A stretch of DNA of 64,000 nucleotides from Taenia hydatigena (GCA_036345935.2 JADWOT020001362.1:26146-90145); one strand, 5' to 3'. Positions 21,382 through 32,808 are shown, numbered from the stretch's first letter. Made by a program: numbers and translations. The notes: generated from the letters alone by a model not told the origin.

Positions 21382-21959
21382 GCTGAGGTGAGAACCCGTA
21401 AGGACATGGTTTGTTTACTTCTTAATCATGTAGCTCGCATGGTCTCAAGAGCTTATAAGCAAATCAAACCAAAAAATTAAGCATTTCAAACACCTTCAGG
21501 AATGGCAAGGAAGTAAAGAACGAAAGGTATTCCCAACCTTTTATCGTGTATGAAATTCTACCTAAACTTTTAGCAGCAATGATGAATTGAAACCGAGTCG
21601 ACACTCACTAGAATTGTGCATTAGTCCGACAGATACAATATCTCCGAAATTGTGTGGTTCTCGCGGATCAGATGTAGCAGTGTCATGTGCGCCCTGATGA
21701 TGAAGGGGAGAGGGGTCGCCTTAGCACTGCTCCACCGTGTTGATACCTCCTAGAATGCCGCTTAGGCTAAAGATCAGGCTGATCTTGGGGCACTAATAAC
21801 TTGACTCTGGAAAAACAAGGTGCCGATTAAGTATTTACCGAGCTAAAGAGGCATCGATTCCAGAGAATAAATGCGTTGTTCGTTGCTTAATATTTCTACT
21901 TTGCATTGAAAACTACAGTAGCTAACATTACTAAGAGGAAGGAAGTGTGGGAGTCAATT

Positions 21960-22199
21960 ATGCCTTATTATCATAAGGATGCAGAACAACACGGAAATGC
22001 AATACACGGATATCATACCGCAGACGTCCAACATCGCCTATATGTAGACAATAAAGGCAACACTAAAGCAGTAAATACGCTTGAAGAATTTGTTTACAAA
22101 ATAGTCATCTTTTTAATAAAAGTTGAAAAAGAACGACTGAGGCTAATTTTGGCGCAAAGCACGTTAGCGGACAAATGTAATTGTTTGTATAGTAAATAA
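21960..22199 (+). CDS. Truncated copy of the inner-end ORF (right arm), 79 aa
   Basis: Mirror of 10254-10673. A C-to-T change turns the CAA codon after YSK into TAA, removing the last 60 codons found in the left copy. The remaining 79 residues are nearly unchanged (Ser to Ala once). Either the left copy reads through by mutation or the right is a truncated allele-like copy. If the true protein ends near YSK, the left extension is the anomaly. Confidence 0.35.
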   Translation: MPYYHKDAEQHGNAIHGYHTADVQHRLYVDNKGNTKAVNTLEEFVYKIVIFLIKVEKERLRLILAQSTLADKCNCLYSK

Positions 22200-25026
22200 A
22201 ATAGGGTGTACAGGCACGCATGCAACTTATTATTTCATAAATATTTGATGCTTAAGAATTGCTCTATTATGAGCAACATTGGCGATGTTGTGAAATTCAC
22301 GCGCATTTCATGCTGCAAACCTATTATTTTTTTTGTCTACGTCTTAATTCGTTGCAACATGTTGTCAACCAAGGCCTGAAAATTTTGAATTCAAACTGAG
22401 AAACTTATACGGTGGAGGACGCCAATCAAGTTTGGGCAATCCCGAATCTCATCATAATTAATGGCAGCATTCTATATGCATTAACTGCAAGCATTAAGTT
22501 GTCAAAGCTGATGCTATCATTAATTGCCTGGTTAATAAAACCTTCTTGTGATCAGCGACTGCATTTGGGCACATTAGCTGGCTAATGCTGCAACATTATT
22601 TTAGCGTTTGTCCATTGCTCAGCGCTTGTTTTGCCCTACTTTACCATCTTTAATTAAAAATCAACGCTGTTACTAGCCAAAAATTCGATGACTCAACTGC
22701 ATGATTAACTGCATCTTCTACGAAGCCGACTCTTTTCCATCAATCATCCATTTGCGTGAAATGCGTCACTTCGTTAGTAGGTATGATAAATAGCAAAGAA
22801 AATGCACACTGCATGTAACTGGTAATTTTTCTGCTCCTTCCACGTCCATACAGCAGTATTCAATCCAAGCCATGTAGGAGGCCTAAAAGTCGTTTGGTTA
22901 AGGTACTGCTAAGACGCTCTTCCTTTTTACTGCATTCAGCTCCTTACAGTCAATGCGCAGTCTGTTACCTGCCTTTGTTAACGTAGAGCAATCGGAAAGG
23001 CCCATGGTGTCATGGATGACTGAATGCGACCCCGAAGAGGGTGACGCAAGTGTCATTTGGGACTGCTCTTGGCAGCTCACCAGTCATTGGTAGTGAACAG
23101 ACTACAATGACCGCTTTCTTCTGCACTTATCGTCAACTAGATAGCATCAATATTAATACGTTTGTGATCACCACCGCATTTAAGCAGTCTCTAAGTTGAC
23201 GAATTGAGTAGTGAGACATGGCGACCTAATAGCAATACATCAGTTTAAAGATATTTAACAATATTCTTAACCTCTTCGTATAGAAATTGTCTACTTGACG
23301 TTTGAGCCCATAACTGACACACAGTATCGTCTGTACAGTGGGAGAGCGTGCGCCAACCCAATAGAGGCCAAATTTTCAACATTGCATAGATTCGCATAGA
23401 TAATCAGCGCTACGCTTTGCTCTGAAGTTCAGGGTGCATGTACGCACTTCACTGACCCACAGGAGAACTACTTTACGTGCGCAGCGAAAAATACCACCAA
23501 CCATGGCCCATCGAAACTAGCTTTTATAACCAATCACCTTCTAAACCGAATTTCTGTCCCGTTGCTATTGCTGCATTGTCTGTACCAAGTGGCCTTAAAT
23601 ATCGCTACTCTTAGCATTTTGAAGGCTAGCCTGTGAGCGCTAAAGAGGCTGAGTTGCGATGCATCTTTATTAGCGATGCGTGTTAGATGCAAAAGTTGCT
23701 ACCGATTCACACGAAAGTTCAAATCTAGATTATAAAATTGCATTTTTCGTTCCTAACTCTTAAGCCTTCACTATGTGAGATTAAATTTGAGCCTAGCATC
23801 ATCACTCTACAAGGCTATGCTAATGCACAAAATGATGATTTGTGCATCTCGCGGTTACTATTCACAAGGGAGTATTTTCGTAAATTTGTCCTCTTAAGTG
23901 GTGAAAGCAAAAATGTTTAAGATTCGAAGAAAGAAGTGAGCTATCCAATGCGAACCGTTTTTAGACAAATTTGACTCGGAACTTCACCAAAATGTATAGC
24001 TTAATCCAATTTGTCAACCTTTCGCATGAAGATGGATCGATAAACTTCGAATTCATCATTTTCGCTGCTACATATATTATACTTAGGGCGCTTAAGAAGG
24101 GCGAATAGGCTTCCAATCGGCAATTCAACTGGTAGGAGGCAAAGTTCTGGACGTATTTCCCCCAAAGCATTGGGTCGAAAATCAATCCTTGTGCAAAATA
24201 CCCCTTGTTTAAAACAATGTTGTTACGAATGCAATGCCAAACAGACTCACTATAAAACAATTTGATATTCCTGCTAGGTGCAAGCTTGTGGTCCATATTT
24301 CATTGAATGCGGAGTCTTACAGCCGGCAACTTAATAAACTGAAGCTGGTTGGGCAAATTGCGTCCAGCCCACATTGAAGCATCCGCACGGGTTTGAGGTT
24401 GGCCGGATAGACTACCAGGCGATTCAATTAATCTTCTAGCAATCGATTACAGGTGCTATCCTCTTTACAACAATTTACCCCATGCGGTGGACTCAATATT
24501 TCCAGCCGCCTGGGCTCACTGATCACAGCCATCTCAAAAACAGCAAACTGGCAAATTTCTTTCTTCTAAGCATGCCTTATTTTAACGATGTAAGCATCTA
24601 CAATTATCCTTACGTTAAGTCCATCTATAGCGTGTTAGATACAGGAAACAAACAAGGCAAAATAATCGAACCTATGTTTTCATTCAAGCGCAAATCTTCC
24701 TTGTGAGTCAATGACCCCTATTTCGTCGCGGGATTAGTGTACACTGCACCATTCCTGCATGCCTGGGCCAATGTACCTTAAAAAGGCTATCTGAATTCCC
24801 ATTTATTGGGTAAAGTCGCAAAAACAGCAATAAGACTCATGGACTTGTTAATTTATGACAAACGTAATCAAAATCGACCTGCCTTAGTTCTAAGTAGAGC
24901 ACAATTATTTAGAGAGTTAACTTGTTTGCCCATGGCTAATACCGCGAGGCGCTAGCTCAAAAGTCGTGTAGATACATCAGTTTGTCATGCCAGATTCCTT
25001 ACTCCTACATTGGTCACCTCCAGCCA

Positions 25027-25127
25027 CTTATATAATAGAGAGAGTGCTATAATCTTTTATCAGCCAGTAGGCAATTGAAATGTTGGTGGTAGACACACCA
25101 GAGAAATTCATAAAATGCGTGGCCAAT
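25027..25127 (-). promoter_or_regulatory. Core promoter copy with one CCAAT box lost (right arm)
   Basis: Mirror of 7524-7624. TATATAAG and the distal CCAAT box are intact, but the TATA-proximal box reads ACTGG instead of ATTGG. Promoter strength may therefore differ between the copies. Confidence 0.4.
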
Positions 25128-26027
25128 CGCGTTTGGAATTCAATCTAGGACGTGACGTTGCCTCGGATTATTTTTCTTGCCACAACCCTTCTTTTAATAA
25201 GAACATTATATGCATCAAAACGGGTCCTCCGCCTCGCCTCTAAGGATGAATTCTGCAGCAGAATCAGGTACTCCTGCTATTGATATTTCACAGCGAATTA
25301 AAAGGGATGGGATTTAAGTGAGCGCTTTTTATTGATTTTGTTCTTTGATAGATTACTGTCTGGGGAGTTTAGGCCTTGTTTTTTGAATTAAATCTCCGGG
25401 CTCCTAATTGTGTCTAAGAAGCCATGCCTTAGCGCTTTTTGTAACCTAATCAACAGATAGTAATAGCTATAAAAATGTGGAAAAATTGTTTGAATGGCGT
25501 TGAACTTAACGGTCTTACAAATCCTGCAAATGTATTGTTCTATCTGAAGAGGAAAATGTGCTAAAGTCTATCGTTATGTGAATCAATTTTGGTTGTAGAT
25601 GTTTCGCCGGCATTCCCAAGGGAGTTAGCAAGATCCAAATGTGTCACATCATATTTATGCTCATCAACTCGCTAGTGATACATACCAGTTTGAGTAACCT
25701 AATAAGAACTAAACTACGTTATAGCTGTTTAAGTGGGTGCACTTTGGTTCGATAACTAAAGGCAAACTTTTAAAGGCTACAGCTAGCTTGGATATGACGA
25801 CGTTGGTAGGTGATTTCTAGCAGTACCAAATAAAGAATTGTACTGTCTGCTAAATTTGATGGACAACGACGTTAGTGAAGATATTTGACAATGCATTTCA
25901 TGCAATGTACCTGTTTTAAAACGAAAGTGATATCATGAGCAACTTTTCAGACCCAAGAGAACAGGCACAGATACATGGTGGAAAAGGAGCAGGTAGTCTG
26001 TCGGAGGCAGGAAGCGCACATTCTTAC

Positions 26028-26230
26028 CCTCTAGTATAGAGCGCTAGGTAGAGGAATCCTCCAAAGAGAGAAGAAAAGAATTGGGCAGTGACATCGTGAG
26101 GTGGGAGTTGGACGAGTCTACAAATTACGAAGTAAAAGTAGGAGCGACGTACTCACCTTTGTTCTCGAGGGGCTAAGTGGAGGTAAAGTAGGAGTATGAC
26201 ACGAATTTGAGGCAAAGTAGTGTGGGACCA
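26028..26230 (-). other. Two further splice-bounded exons (right arm)
   Basis: Mirror of 6421-6623. The 75-bp exon keeps both splice sites. The acceptor of the last exon is changed from TTTAG to TTTGG, so splicing there would have to move two bases downstream and change frame. The two arms may therefore make different 3' ends. Confidence 0.35.
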
Positions 26231-26430
26231 ACTACAACGGCAGAAAGAAAGATAGAAATGGGAATGAATGGCAATGCAGGCTGGGCTATGCTAAAATGAG
26301 ATTTCGTTATAAATAAAGCGTGGTTGAGTCAGATACAGTATGGTCCATGCTAGTCTGATGTAGGCTATGATCTTGGCAGCATTGAATCATGCCGCAATAT
26401 AGAGTGAGACAAGTAGAGAGATGTAAAGAA

Positions 26431-26742
26431 CTAAAAAAGAGAGCGCTGGCAGACAATGAGGTCAGAGGAGGAGGCTTGGGTAAATTGAGGCTGGGTTTGG
26501 AGAAGGGAAGGCAAGTGCGGTGTAAGGAAGGCAGAGAGGAGAAATAATCTTGTGCCACTAAATTGGAAAGATAAAAACAAGGAAATGAAGTGCAGGAAAA
26601 ACCTACTCCTCTCTCTCGGTTGAATTGAATGCATAGAGCACAAACAGCAGGGCATAATACAAGTTGCAATACTTGGAAGCATGTAGAACGTCGCAGTAGG
26701 AGGCAAAGGAAGCACTCACCGAAGGCGCTTTGCAGTGGGCAT
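26431..26742 (-). CDS. Spliced gene for a 49-aa secreted peptide (right arm)
   Basis: Mirror of 5909-6220, with exon 1 at 26720-26742 and exon 2 at 26431-26557. Start, donor, acceptor and stop are all kept. Exon 2 has several amino-acid changes (in the core and the tail), more than in other shared ORFs, so this gene diverges faster than its neighbours between arms. Confidence 0.45.
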
Positions 26743-26797
26743 GGGTAAAGAGACGTAGGAGAGCTGCGATTCCTCCACTCCAGAGACTTTACCAGGT

Positions 26798-26806
26798 CTT
26801 TTTATA
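26798..26806 (-). promoter_or_regulatory. TATA box for the 26742 gene
   Basis: Mirror of 5845-5853 with the same TATAAAAAG on the minus strand. Confidence 0.5.
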
Positions 26807-28068
26807 GTATAAGTACCTCGATTCTTAGTGTCTGCGAGAAATAAAGAAGGAAAGAAAGGGATTAGGCGGGTCAAATTAGAGTGCTGTTAAGCTTGACTTC
26901 AACGATAACGTATAAGATGCCTATTAGGACGAGGAATACACGAGAGATGTGGTAACCCTATTGTCCTCTCCTTTTCTACTTTCCTCAAGCCTGTCATAAT
27001 CCAGTTGAGGTGTCTACTCTGCTCTCTTCTGTCCACGTGCAACCTAGTCAATTTTGGTCTTGCATACCGTGCTGGAGTGCTCCTGCAGTAGAATACACAT
27101 TGAAAAATTTATTATTGTTATCTCAACATGTATCACACTGGTGCTACTTATTGAGCGGATATAAGGGCATGGAAGTGATGCACAAAGTAAGCGTGGTGCG
27201 GGGTAGGAGTTGATTGGAAAAGTCGGCGTTTTACCCCTAAGGATTACTAGTCAGGTAACGACGTTACATTTTTGATGCCTGTTTCTTCTCTGCCTGGCAG
27301 AATTACTTCTTTGCACTGCTAATTCACATGAATGCACATCTTGAAGAGACAAAGGGCTGATTGAGAGAAGGGCAAGGCGATGAGAAGCCGAGGGCATAAA
27401 ATAAGACAGGGTGGGGAAGGAGATTTGGAGATTACACATGTCTGCCTTAAGCTGACCCTGCACAGTGCCGTGGTGTAGTATTCTGCATTTCTTTCCCTCT
27501 TTCTCCCATCTACACCTAAACTGATTCATCTACCCACTCATCCGGCCATCTAACTGAGTAGCACTTGAAGTAATTGGCCTATTGACAGGAGACTTAACTT
27601 TTCAGCAGCGTACTTAAATATGCTCAAGATAGATTTCCTGTTCGTGTAATTTAGAATGGGTACCAGATTTAATAATATTGAAATGACTTACTCAAATGAA
27701 GCAATGCACGGGAAGAAGAGAGGAGAGAAGCTATTTGCACAACTTACCTCCGATTTCTACTGTTGATATCCGCTTTGGTCTTTTGACTTCTCCGTAACGG
27801 CGGGATGGGTGATTATGAGTGATGTGTAGATGAAGCGAGGCGCCAGAAGCAAAAAAAATGACAGAATATTTAATGGGAAGGAAAATGAAACAGAGGAGAG
27901 GCATTGATGGCAAACTAAATTAGAGGGGCGATTCTTTGAGGAAAATAAGCAGCAGGATGCAAAACAATACGTAGTCAATCATGTCCGACTCTGTTGTGCG
28001 ATGGGCCATTTCGAAACCACACGTGCAAATCGATTAGTGGCACGTGTCGTCGCCGTCCGATGTTGAAC

Positions 28069-28233
28069 TTAGGCGTCACCCCTTGCGGATGCTTTCCTGG
28101 CAGCGAGCATCACTTCCCTCCGTGTCTTCTGTGCTTGGGCCGATCTCTCTGCATCACGGCGCATGCATTGTCGGGAGAGGAGGATAAGACTGACCACCAA
28201 TACCAATGTGCTTTGAATTAAATGCGCTGCCAT
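28069..28233 (-). CDS. Small secreted peptide candidate, 54 aa (right arm)
   Basis: Mirror of 4419-4583: same start, length and stop, with the hydrophobic N-terminal core and basic Ala/Arg-rich C-terminus retained. The Pro codon following the core is a Ser codon here. No promoter or splice site is assigned with confidence. Confidence 0.4.
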   Translation of the reverse strand: MAAHLIQSTLVLVVSLILLSRQCMRRDAERSAQAQKTRREVMLAARKASARGDA

Positions 28234-29330
28234 GTCTAGACTGCTTTGCGTCAGCTTTTTATCTCTGTTGTTTTTTTTGGGAAAAAAGCCATTGGTGACT
28301 AACTCGGAAGAATAGTCGTGTGAGAGGCGAAGGTGAGACGTCCACAGAAGAGAAGTAGAGGAGAGGATGGAGAAGGGTCATAACCGGATATTTCTGCACA
28401 GTGCTGTAGCACTGCGTTCCTTATTCCTTGTCCTTTTCCTTCCACATTCTCCTGAATACTTTTGTTTACACATTTCTCCAGCCATGTACTCAAGTGAAGT
28501 GTGTAGGGATGCAAATTTCTCAAAATCAATAAACTTGAAGACGTTCTTCACGGGTTACCTTGACAAGTAAAATACAATAGTTAGGGCAATACTGGAACGA
28601 CGACGCACGTAAATGAGTTGAGTGAGGAGAAGTTTAAGATGAAGCAGGAGAGAAGGAGAAGGTGGTAACATAAATTACTCTTGATTTCTAGATTTCCTAT
28701 CTGCACTGGCCCTTTGACTTTTTTAAACTACGCAACGGAAGGTTGGGAAGTCACGGAGAGATTGGAATGGAGGCTGTGCAAGTGAATTTTGAGAAGCGGA
28801 ACGTGGGTGAGCATATAACGAAGCGGGGCTGAGGCAGTAAGGAGGAACTAAAATAGTGGAAATGATGATAACGTGGGAGGCAAGATGAATGGTAGAAGTT
28901 GGTGGAATGCGTATGCAAGTGTGTGGTGGTTATTTGTGTGATTAACCTCTTCTGATTGGGTCGGTAACAGGTGCTTCGAGATGGCTTCTTGCAAGCAGGC
29001 GTTGCTTGTCTTTGTGCTTCGCGGTGACGTGAGGGAGACGGAAGGAAAGAAAATCTACTGGTACTGATGTGCTTTGATCGAAGTGTGCTACCTTGCCTCG
29101 GCAAAGTACGCTAGTGTAAGTGCAGCATGAACGCTATTTAAAAAGAAGTCCCCGAGGGCAGCGTTGCATTGATCGACGCAAGAGAGAATTAGACTGACTA
29201 GCCCATTACTTTGCCACCAGAAAAGCACTCTCCAGCGGATGTGAGCATGAATTGTTGAGTTTTAATTTGACGCGATCGCTGTGAGGTGAGACCCTTTGAA
29301 ACTGCTGCATGCGATGCAGGTTTGACGGAA

Positions 29331-29523
29331 GTTCTGCAAGTCGCTGGCAAGGAAGGGCCACAAGTATTGTTTGCTCGAGGTCTCTACCGTCTTTTGCTCT
29401 CATGCTCCATTTGCTTGAGCAACTTTCTAGGAACGGCTTGCAATAATGAACCTGCGACTACTATAGGCTCGGTAGACATGGCGACTTTTGACTACTATAG
29501 GACTCATCCTCGAGGGCGAGTTA
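29331..29523 (+). pseudogene. Histone H2B-like relic, right arm
   Basis: The segment begins VLQVAGKEG (compare H2B VLKQVHPDTG) with A-x-GL at the AMGI position. RLAIMNLR, then after a one-base shift TIGSVDMAT, align to RLAHYNKRSTITSREIQT, giving 9 identities in 19 without other gaps. After a duplicated 12-bp motif, LILEGEL aligns to LLLPGEL. Order and spacing fit H2B, but at least two frame changes are needed, so this is a relic if it is H2B at all. Confidence 0.55.
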
Positions 29524-30042
29524 CAACCATTTCAGCTGCATTCCCCATGCTGCCTTGCTAGTCAGACTCATCTCTTCAGCTGTAGACCTAGTAAGATGAT
29601 GTCGAAAACTCATCGTATATCAGAGCTCTGTCAGGATCGGTACTTTGCGTGTTTCTATAGCAATGTATATTGGGCCTGCTCAAAAGAGGCTTACTCACTA
29701 TATCACCATTCATTGAAGCTTTGAGTGTCTTGCAGTATAGTGCCTTCGCATTGCCCTGCGAATTTCCTTTTCTGTGCTAAACCGTGAGGTTTTGTTGATG
29801 CAGTTCCTCGTACCATCGCGCAACTGAACAGTCCTTCTACTTCTCTGTTTCTAAGCAAGTCAGCGCTTGAAAATCTGTTCTCACTATGGGCTTGCCCACT
29901 ATCAGGTATTATGAAGTGCCTAACCATTGTAGAGTTGACGAACAATTCACGGTCTGTTGCACTTTTCCGTCTCATACTTTTGCCAAGTCTAATACTGGCG
30001 TGGGTGATGATATGTTCTCTTTATTTTTCTCTGCCCTGGGAA

Positions 30043-30260
30043 AGTGCACCATTCATGGCTAGCTGGTCTCAAAGTTTGGTAAGGCTTGGAACGCTGCAGA
30101 GCAGTTTTTATTTTAGGTCTTCTGACGCTTCGTGATGCTCGATCTCCCACTTAAAATGTTTTGCCAGCTTTTCGGTCACTTTATGCAGGGGCTACCGATC
30201 GTAGCCTTTAACGAAGCGCCTGTAGAGGATTGCCAAGTCAGTGAAGCTGCGAATCTCTGT
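30043..30260 (+). pseudogene. Possible histone H3 relic, right arm
   Basis: Mirror copy of 2390-2607. The SAP triplet lies at 30043-30051 and the NLC-like end at 30252-30260. A stop follows soon after (TAG where the left arm has TGG), so the frame that stays open in the left arm is broken here. Similarity to H3 is weak and gapped. Position between the H2B-like and H4-like relics on the same strand is the main added support. Confidence 0.35.
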
Positions 30261-30716
30261 CCCGTTGGTTAGCGTTGTTTAAGCGTTCACTTGTTTTGTA
30301 CGATCTTTATGAACTGCCATCTCGTCTGACGGGACTCCACGTTCCAGGAAGATTACGCAGCGCTGAAGGTAACCTCGATTCTTCGGATTCAAGTACTCGT
30401 CTCCTCTCAAAGTAACCGAATAGAGACTCGAGACCGATGGAATGATCATCTGCTCTTACTCTCCGCGTTAAATTTTGTCAAGGAGGAATGATCATGGGGG
30501 AGGCTGCATATTCTTAGAGAAGCAGTTTAATTCCTTCATTTTTTCCTGTTTCCTTAACCGTGGTATAACTTTCTTATCCTTCATTCTTTCTCTACGCATT
30601 GGTAGTTCACACTTGATCTGCGCTCAGTACGGATCATAGCAGTTAAAGCGTTAAAGAGCAGGCATTTTCTGGACTTCTTACCATTCTATTTCCCTCCATT
30701 ATTTACACTTTGTGAT

Positions 30717-30908
30717 TTATCGACTAAGTGTTGCCGCCTTTGTGGGATTTGTGTTTTTTGTCCTTTATAAAGCACCATCGATAACTGTCGATAGTAACGC
30801 AATCAACACATTGTGAATGCGAACATTGATGAGAGTAATCTGTCAGACTTATTTTTTTGTCAAAAGCAGTCTTTGAATGCATTTTGACCCCTTTTTCATG
30901 TTATCGAC
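30717..30908 (+). promoter_or_regulatory. TATA box and TCGATA motif cluster upstream of H4 relic (right)
   Basis: Mirror of 1729-1919. The TATA-like CTTTATAAAG lies at 30763-30772 and the paired ATCGATA...TCGATA motif just downstream. The motif nearest the H4 relic has changed here (ATCGAC in place of ATCGAT), so the arms differ at one site of the cluster. Confidence 0.45.
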
Positions 30909-31075
30909 TAGTGTTTAGAATAGATGAGCTCGTTTGGGGCGAGATCAGCAGTGAGCTCAAAGTTTTTTCAGTGGCCCTTAATCGCGAACCCGTCACACAC
31001 ACTGAGCTCGTGAAGCTCAAGACCATTACTACTGCGTACATGGTCTATGCCTTAAATGCAGGGAACATGCTCCTC
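30860..31075 (+). pseudogene. Histone H4-like relic, right arm (in frame)
   Basis: Translation VFRIDELVWGEISSELKVFS, then R-x-PVTHTELVKLKTITT, then VYAL, aligns without gaps to H4 from about residue 43 to 97 (VKRISGLIYEETRGVLKVF...VTYTEHAKRKTVTA...VYAL). Identity across the best 43 residues is about 44% and includes LKVF, VT-x-TE, K-x-KT and VYAL. Upstream, short matches (SKAVFE against the H4 HRKVLRD region, and an I-x-x-P...RL stretch) suggest more of H4 with small deletions. The basic N-terminal tail is missing and there is no ATG at the start. H4 tolerates almost no change, so this is most likely a relic. A strongly diverged histone-fold gene is the alternative. Confidence 0.8.
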
Positions 31076-31144
31076 TCCAAGGAGATGTTGCAGCCGAAGG
31101 GTGGATGGAGGGAGGGAAACTGCGGCGGATGCTGTGTGGATGCG

Positions 31145-31576
31145 CTAACGGTCACCTTCAACACCACATCCTGCATAGCATTCATCATTGCTTGTTCTGT
31201 TGGTGAGAGCAACTACGCGGCGTAGGCAGGTAGTGCTGGGTAGTTTATGGAGATTTCGGGTCAAACAGCAAACCAGTGCTTGGCTGTGTGTGCTGAAGTT
31301 GTGCGGTTGCCTGTACTGGAGAAGAGAACCCATCAGCATGCTTCTGACATCTCCTTGTTCCTTTAATGCACTCAAGTAGCCGCCCTCGTGCGGCAAATCG
31401 GCATTTCGACATTCACAGCAGTCGTAGGAGAAGTAGTAGCGAGCAGGAGAACGGACAATTGATCGCGTGAGTCGGTGAGTAATCTGCCGTGCAGATGAAT
31501 AGTTGTTGTCAGGCGGAGAGGATGGCGCGTATGAGATCGGTGATGACAAGCAAACATTGTTCTTGCACTCAGACAT
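31145..31576 (-). CDS. Unknown 143-aa protein, right-arm copy
   Basis: Mirror copy of 1060-1491. It is intact end to end, with three substitutions visible in the translation (Asn to Tyr, Ala to Val, and Ser to Gly near the C-terminus). Preservation of such a long frame in both arms is mild support for coding. However, the arms are so similar that chance preservation is possible. Function unknown. Confidence 0.4.
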   Translation of the reverse strand: MSECKNNVCLSSPISYAPSSPPDNNYSSARQITHRLTRSIVRSPARYYFSYDCCECRNADLPHEGGYLSALKEQGDVRSMLMGSLLQYRQPHNFSTHSQALVCCLTRNLHKLPSTTCLRRVVALTNRTSNDECYAGCGVEGDR

Positions 31577-31818
31577 TGAGTTCTCCGTTGTCAACCTCTC
31601 TAGGCAATTAAACACTGAGAATTGGATGTTTTGGGAAGCAGCTCTTTTCCAGCTGGCTGGCTAAATAGTTGACTGACGCCTTCAGGTAGGAATTGATCCG
31701 TGTCATCCAAAACAGCTTCTCACCAGCATGCCTTCTAAAATGACAGACAGTTAGAAATGGTTGGAAATGGTCTATCCTTTCCACTGGGGAAGGGTGGGGG
31801 CGCAATCGTGGTGGTAGG

Positions 31819-32163
31819 ATGGGGAAACGTACTACTCTGCGCATTTGGGTAGTACAGACCAGCATTGAGGGAATTGGGAAAGCGAAGAGAGAGTGGTCAT
31901 TGCAGTTACAGAACGCAAAGACCCTAAGTCATCGAACAAGCGATTGGATAGATTTGTCGTTTGCCCTGCCCCGTGCCATCCGGACCTTTGATTCCTTTAG
32001 TAGTCGAACCCTTTGCAGTGAGCCTTGCTGCCATATGGTATCTCAACAGCAGTGCCTTCTCTCGTTTATCCCTATAAACTCACAAACTACCACCTCTTTG
32101 CTGCACCACCACCACAGCATTTCAGATACTCGACTCCAGGCCACATCCACACAAAGAAAATGA
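31819..32163 (+). CDS. Unknown 114-codon ORF, right-arm copy
   Basis: Mirror copy of the ORF at 473-817 with the same amino-acid sequence, starting at an ATG that follows a G-rich stretch. It overlaps the antisense ORF 31608-31865, which is also unchanged between arms. The local lack of differences is unusual compared with the few-percent divergence elsewhere in the arms. Function unknown, and coding status unproven. Confidence 0.25.
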   Translation: MGKRTTLRIWVVQTSIEGIGKAKREWSLQLQNAKTLSHRTSDWIDLSFALPRAIRTFDSFSSRTLCSEPCCHMVSQQQCLLSFIPINSQTTTSLLHHHHSISDTRLQATSTQRK

Positions 32164-32808
32164 ACACAACATGCATGCCAATAACAGCCCATCGAAATGA
32201 AACTCTTAAAAAATCTGACGGATAAATATTTCACGCAAAGAAAAATATCAAAATGAACCAATGTTTTTCCAAGCAGAACCTTGTTTACTCCTTTTAATGA
32301 GAACACCTAGTTGAAGGGCTTGAACATTAGCACATGAAAGCCGCAATAAGGTGAGCAGCAGTACTGATTGCAGGCAGGGTCCACCTCATTCCTCATGGCT
32401 GATGCGAAGAAAAATGCACTTGATTTGCACCAGCTCAACAATACATTACATGCCAATCTGCGTCCACATCACACATTCGATGACATCTAAAGTAACGGCA
32501 CGGCACCTGCGATCGCGACCACACACTTCGGGATAGCGGAGACTTCAACACTGGCTGTCTACAAATTAGTCAAAATTCAATCAAATAACGATCTTACAAG
32601 GACACTTCTAAATAAACAACCAGTCGCCGACTTGGCTATCGAAAATTGCTGGCGCATCACTTACCGTTATCTGCATCGCATCTATGTGGCAGCCCAATAT
32701 CCTGCCTCAGCTCGGCAATACACTCCCTACTGACAAGCATATCAGCTCACTTTCAAACAACTTTGGGGTGGTCGTTAATAGCTCCACCCCCTGCGCCTAG
32801 CTATTTAG

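Larger units (their letters stand above)
21673..32635 (-). repeat. Right arm of giant inverted repeat
   Basis: This is the reverse-complement partner of 1-10960. It carries the same ORFs, promoter elements and histone relics in mirror order. Relative to the left arm it has about 18 bp extra near 24315. Several features differ in integrity: the H4 relic is in frame here, while the inner ORF is cut by a nonsense change and one CCAAT box is lost. The partner of position 1 is 32635. Whether similarity continues past 32635 cannot be seen. Confidence 0.97.
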
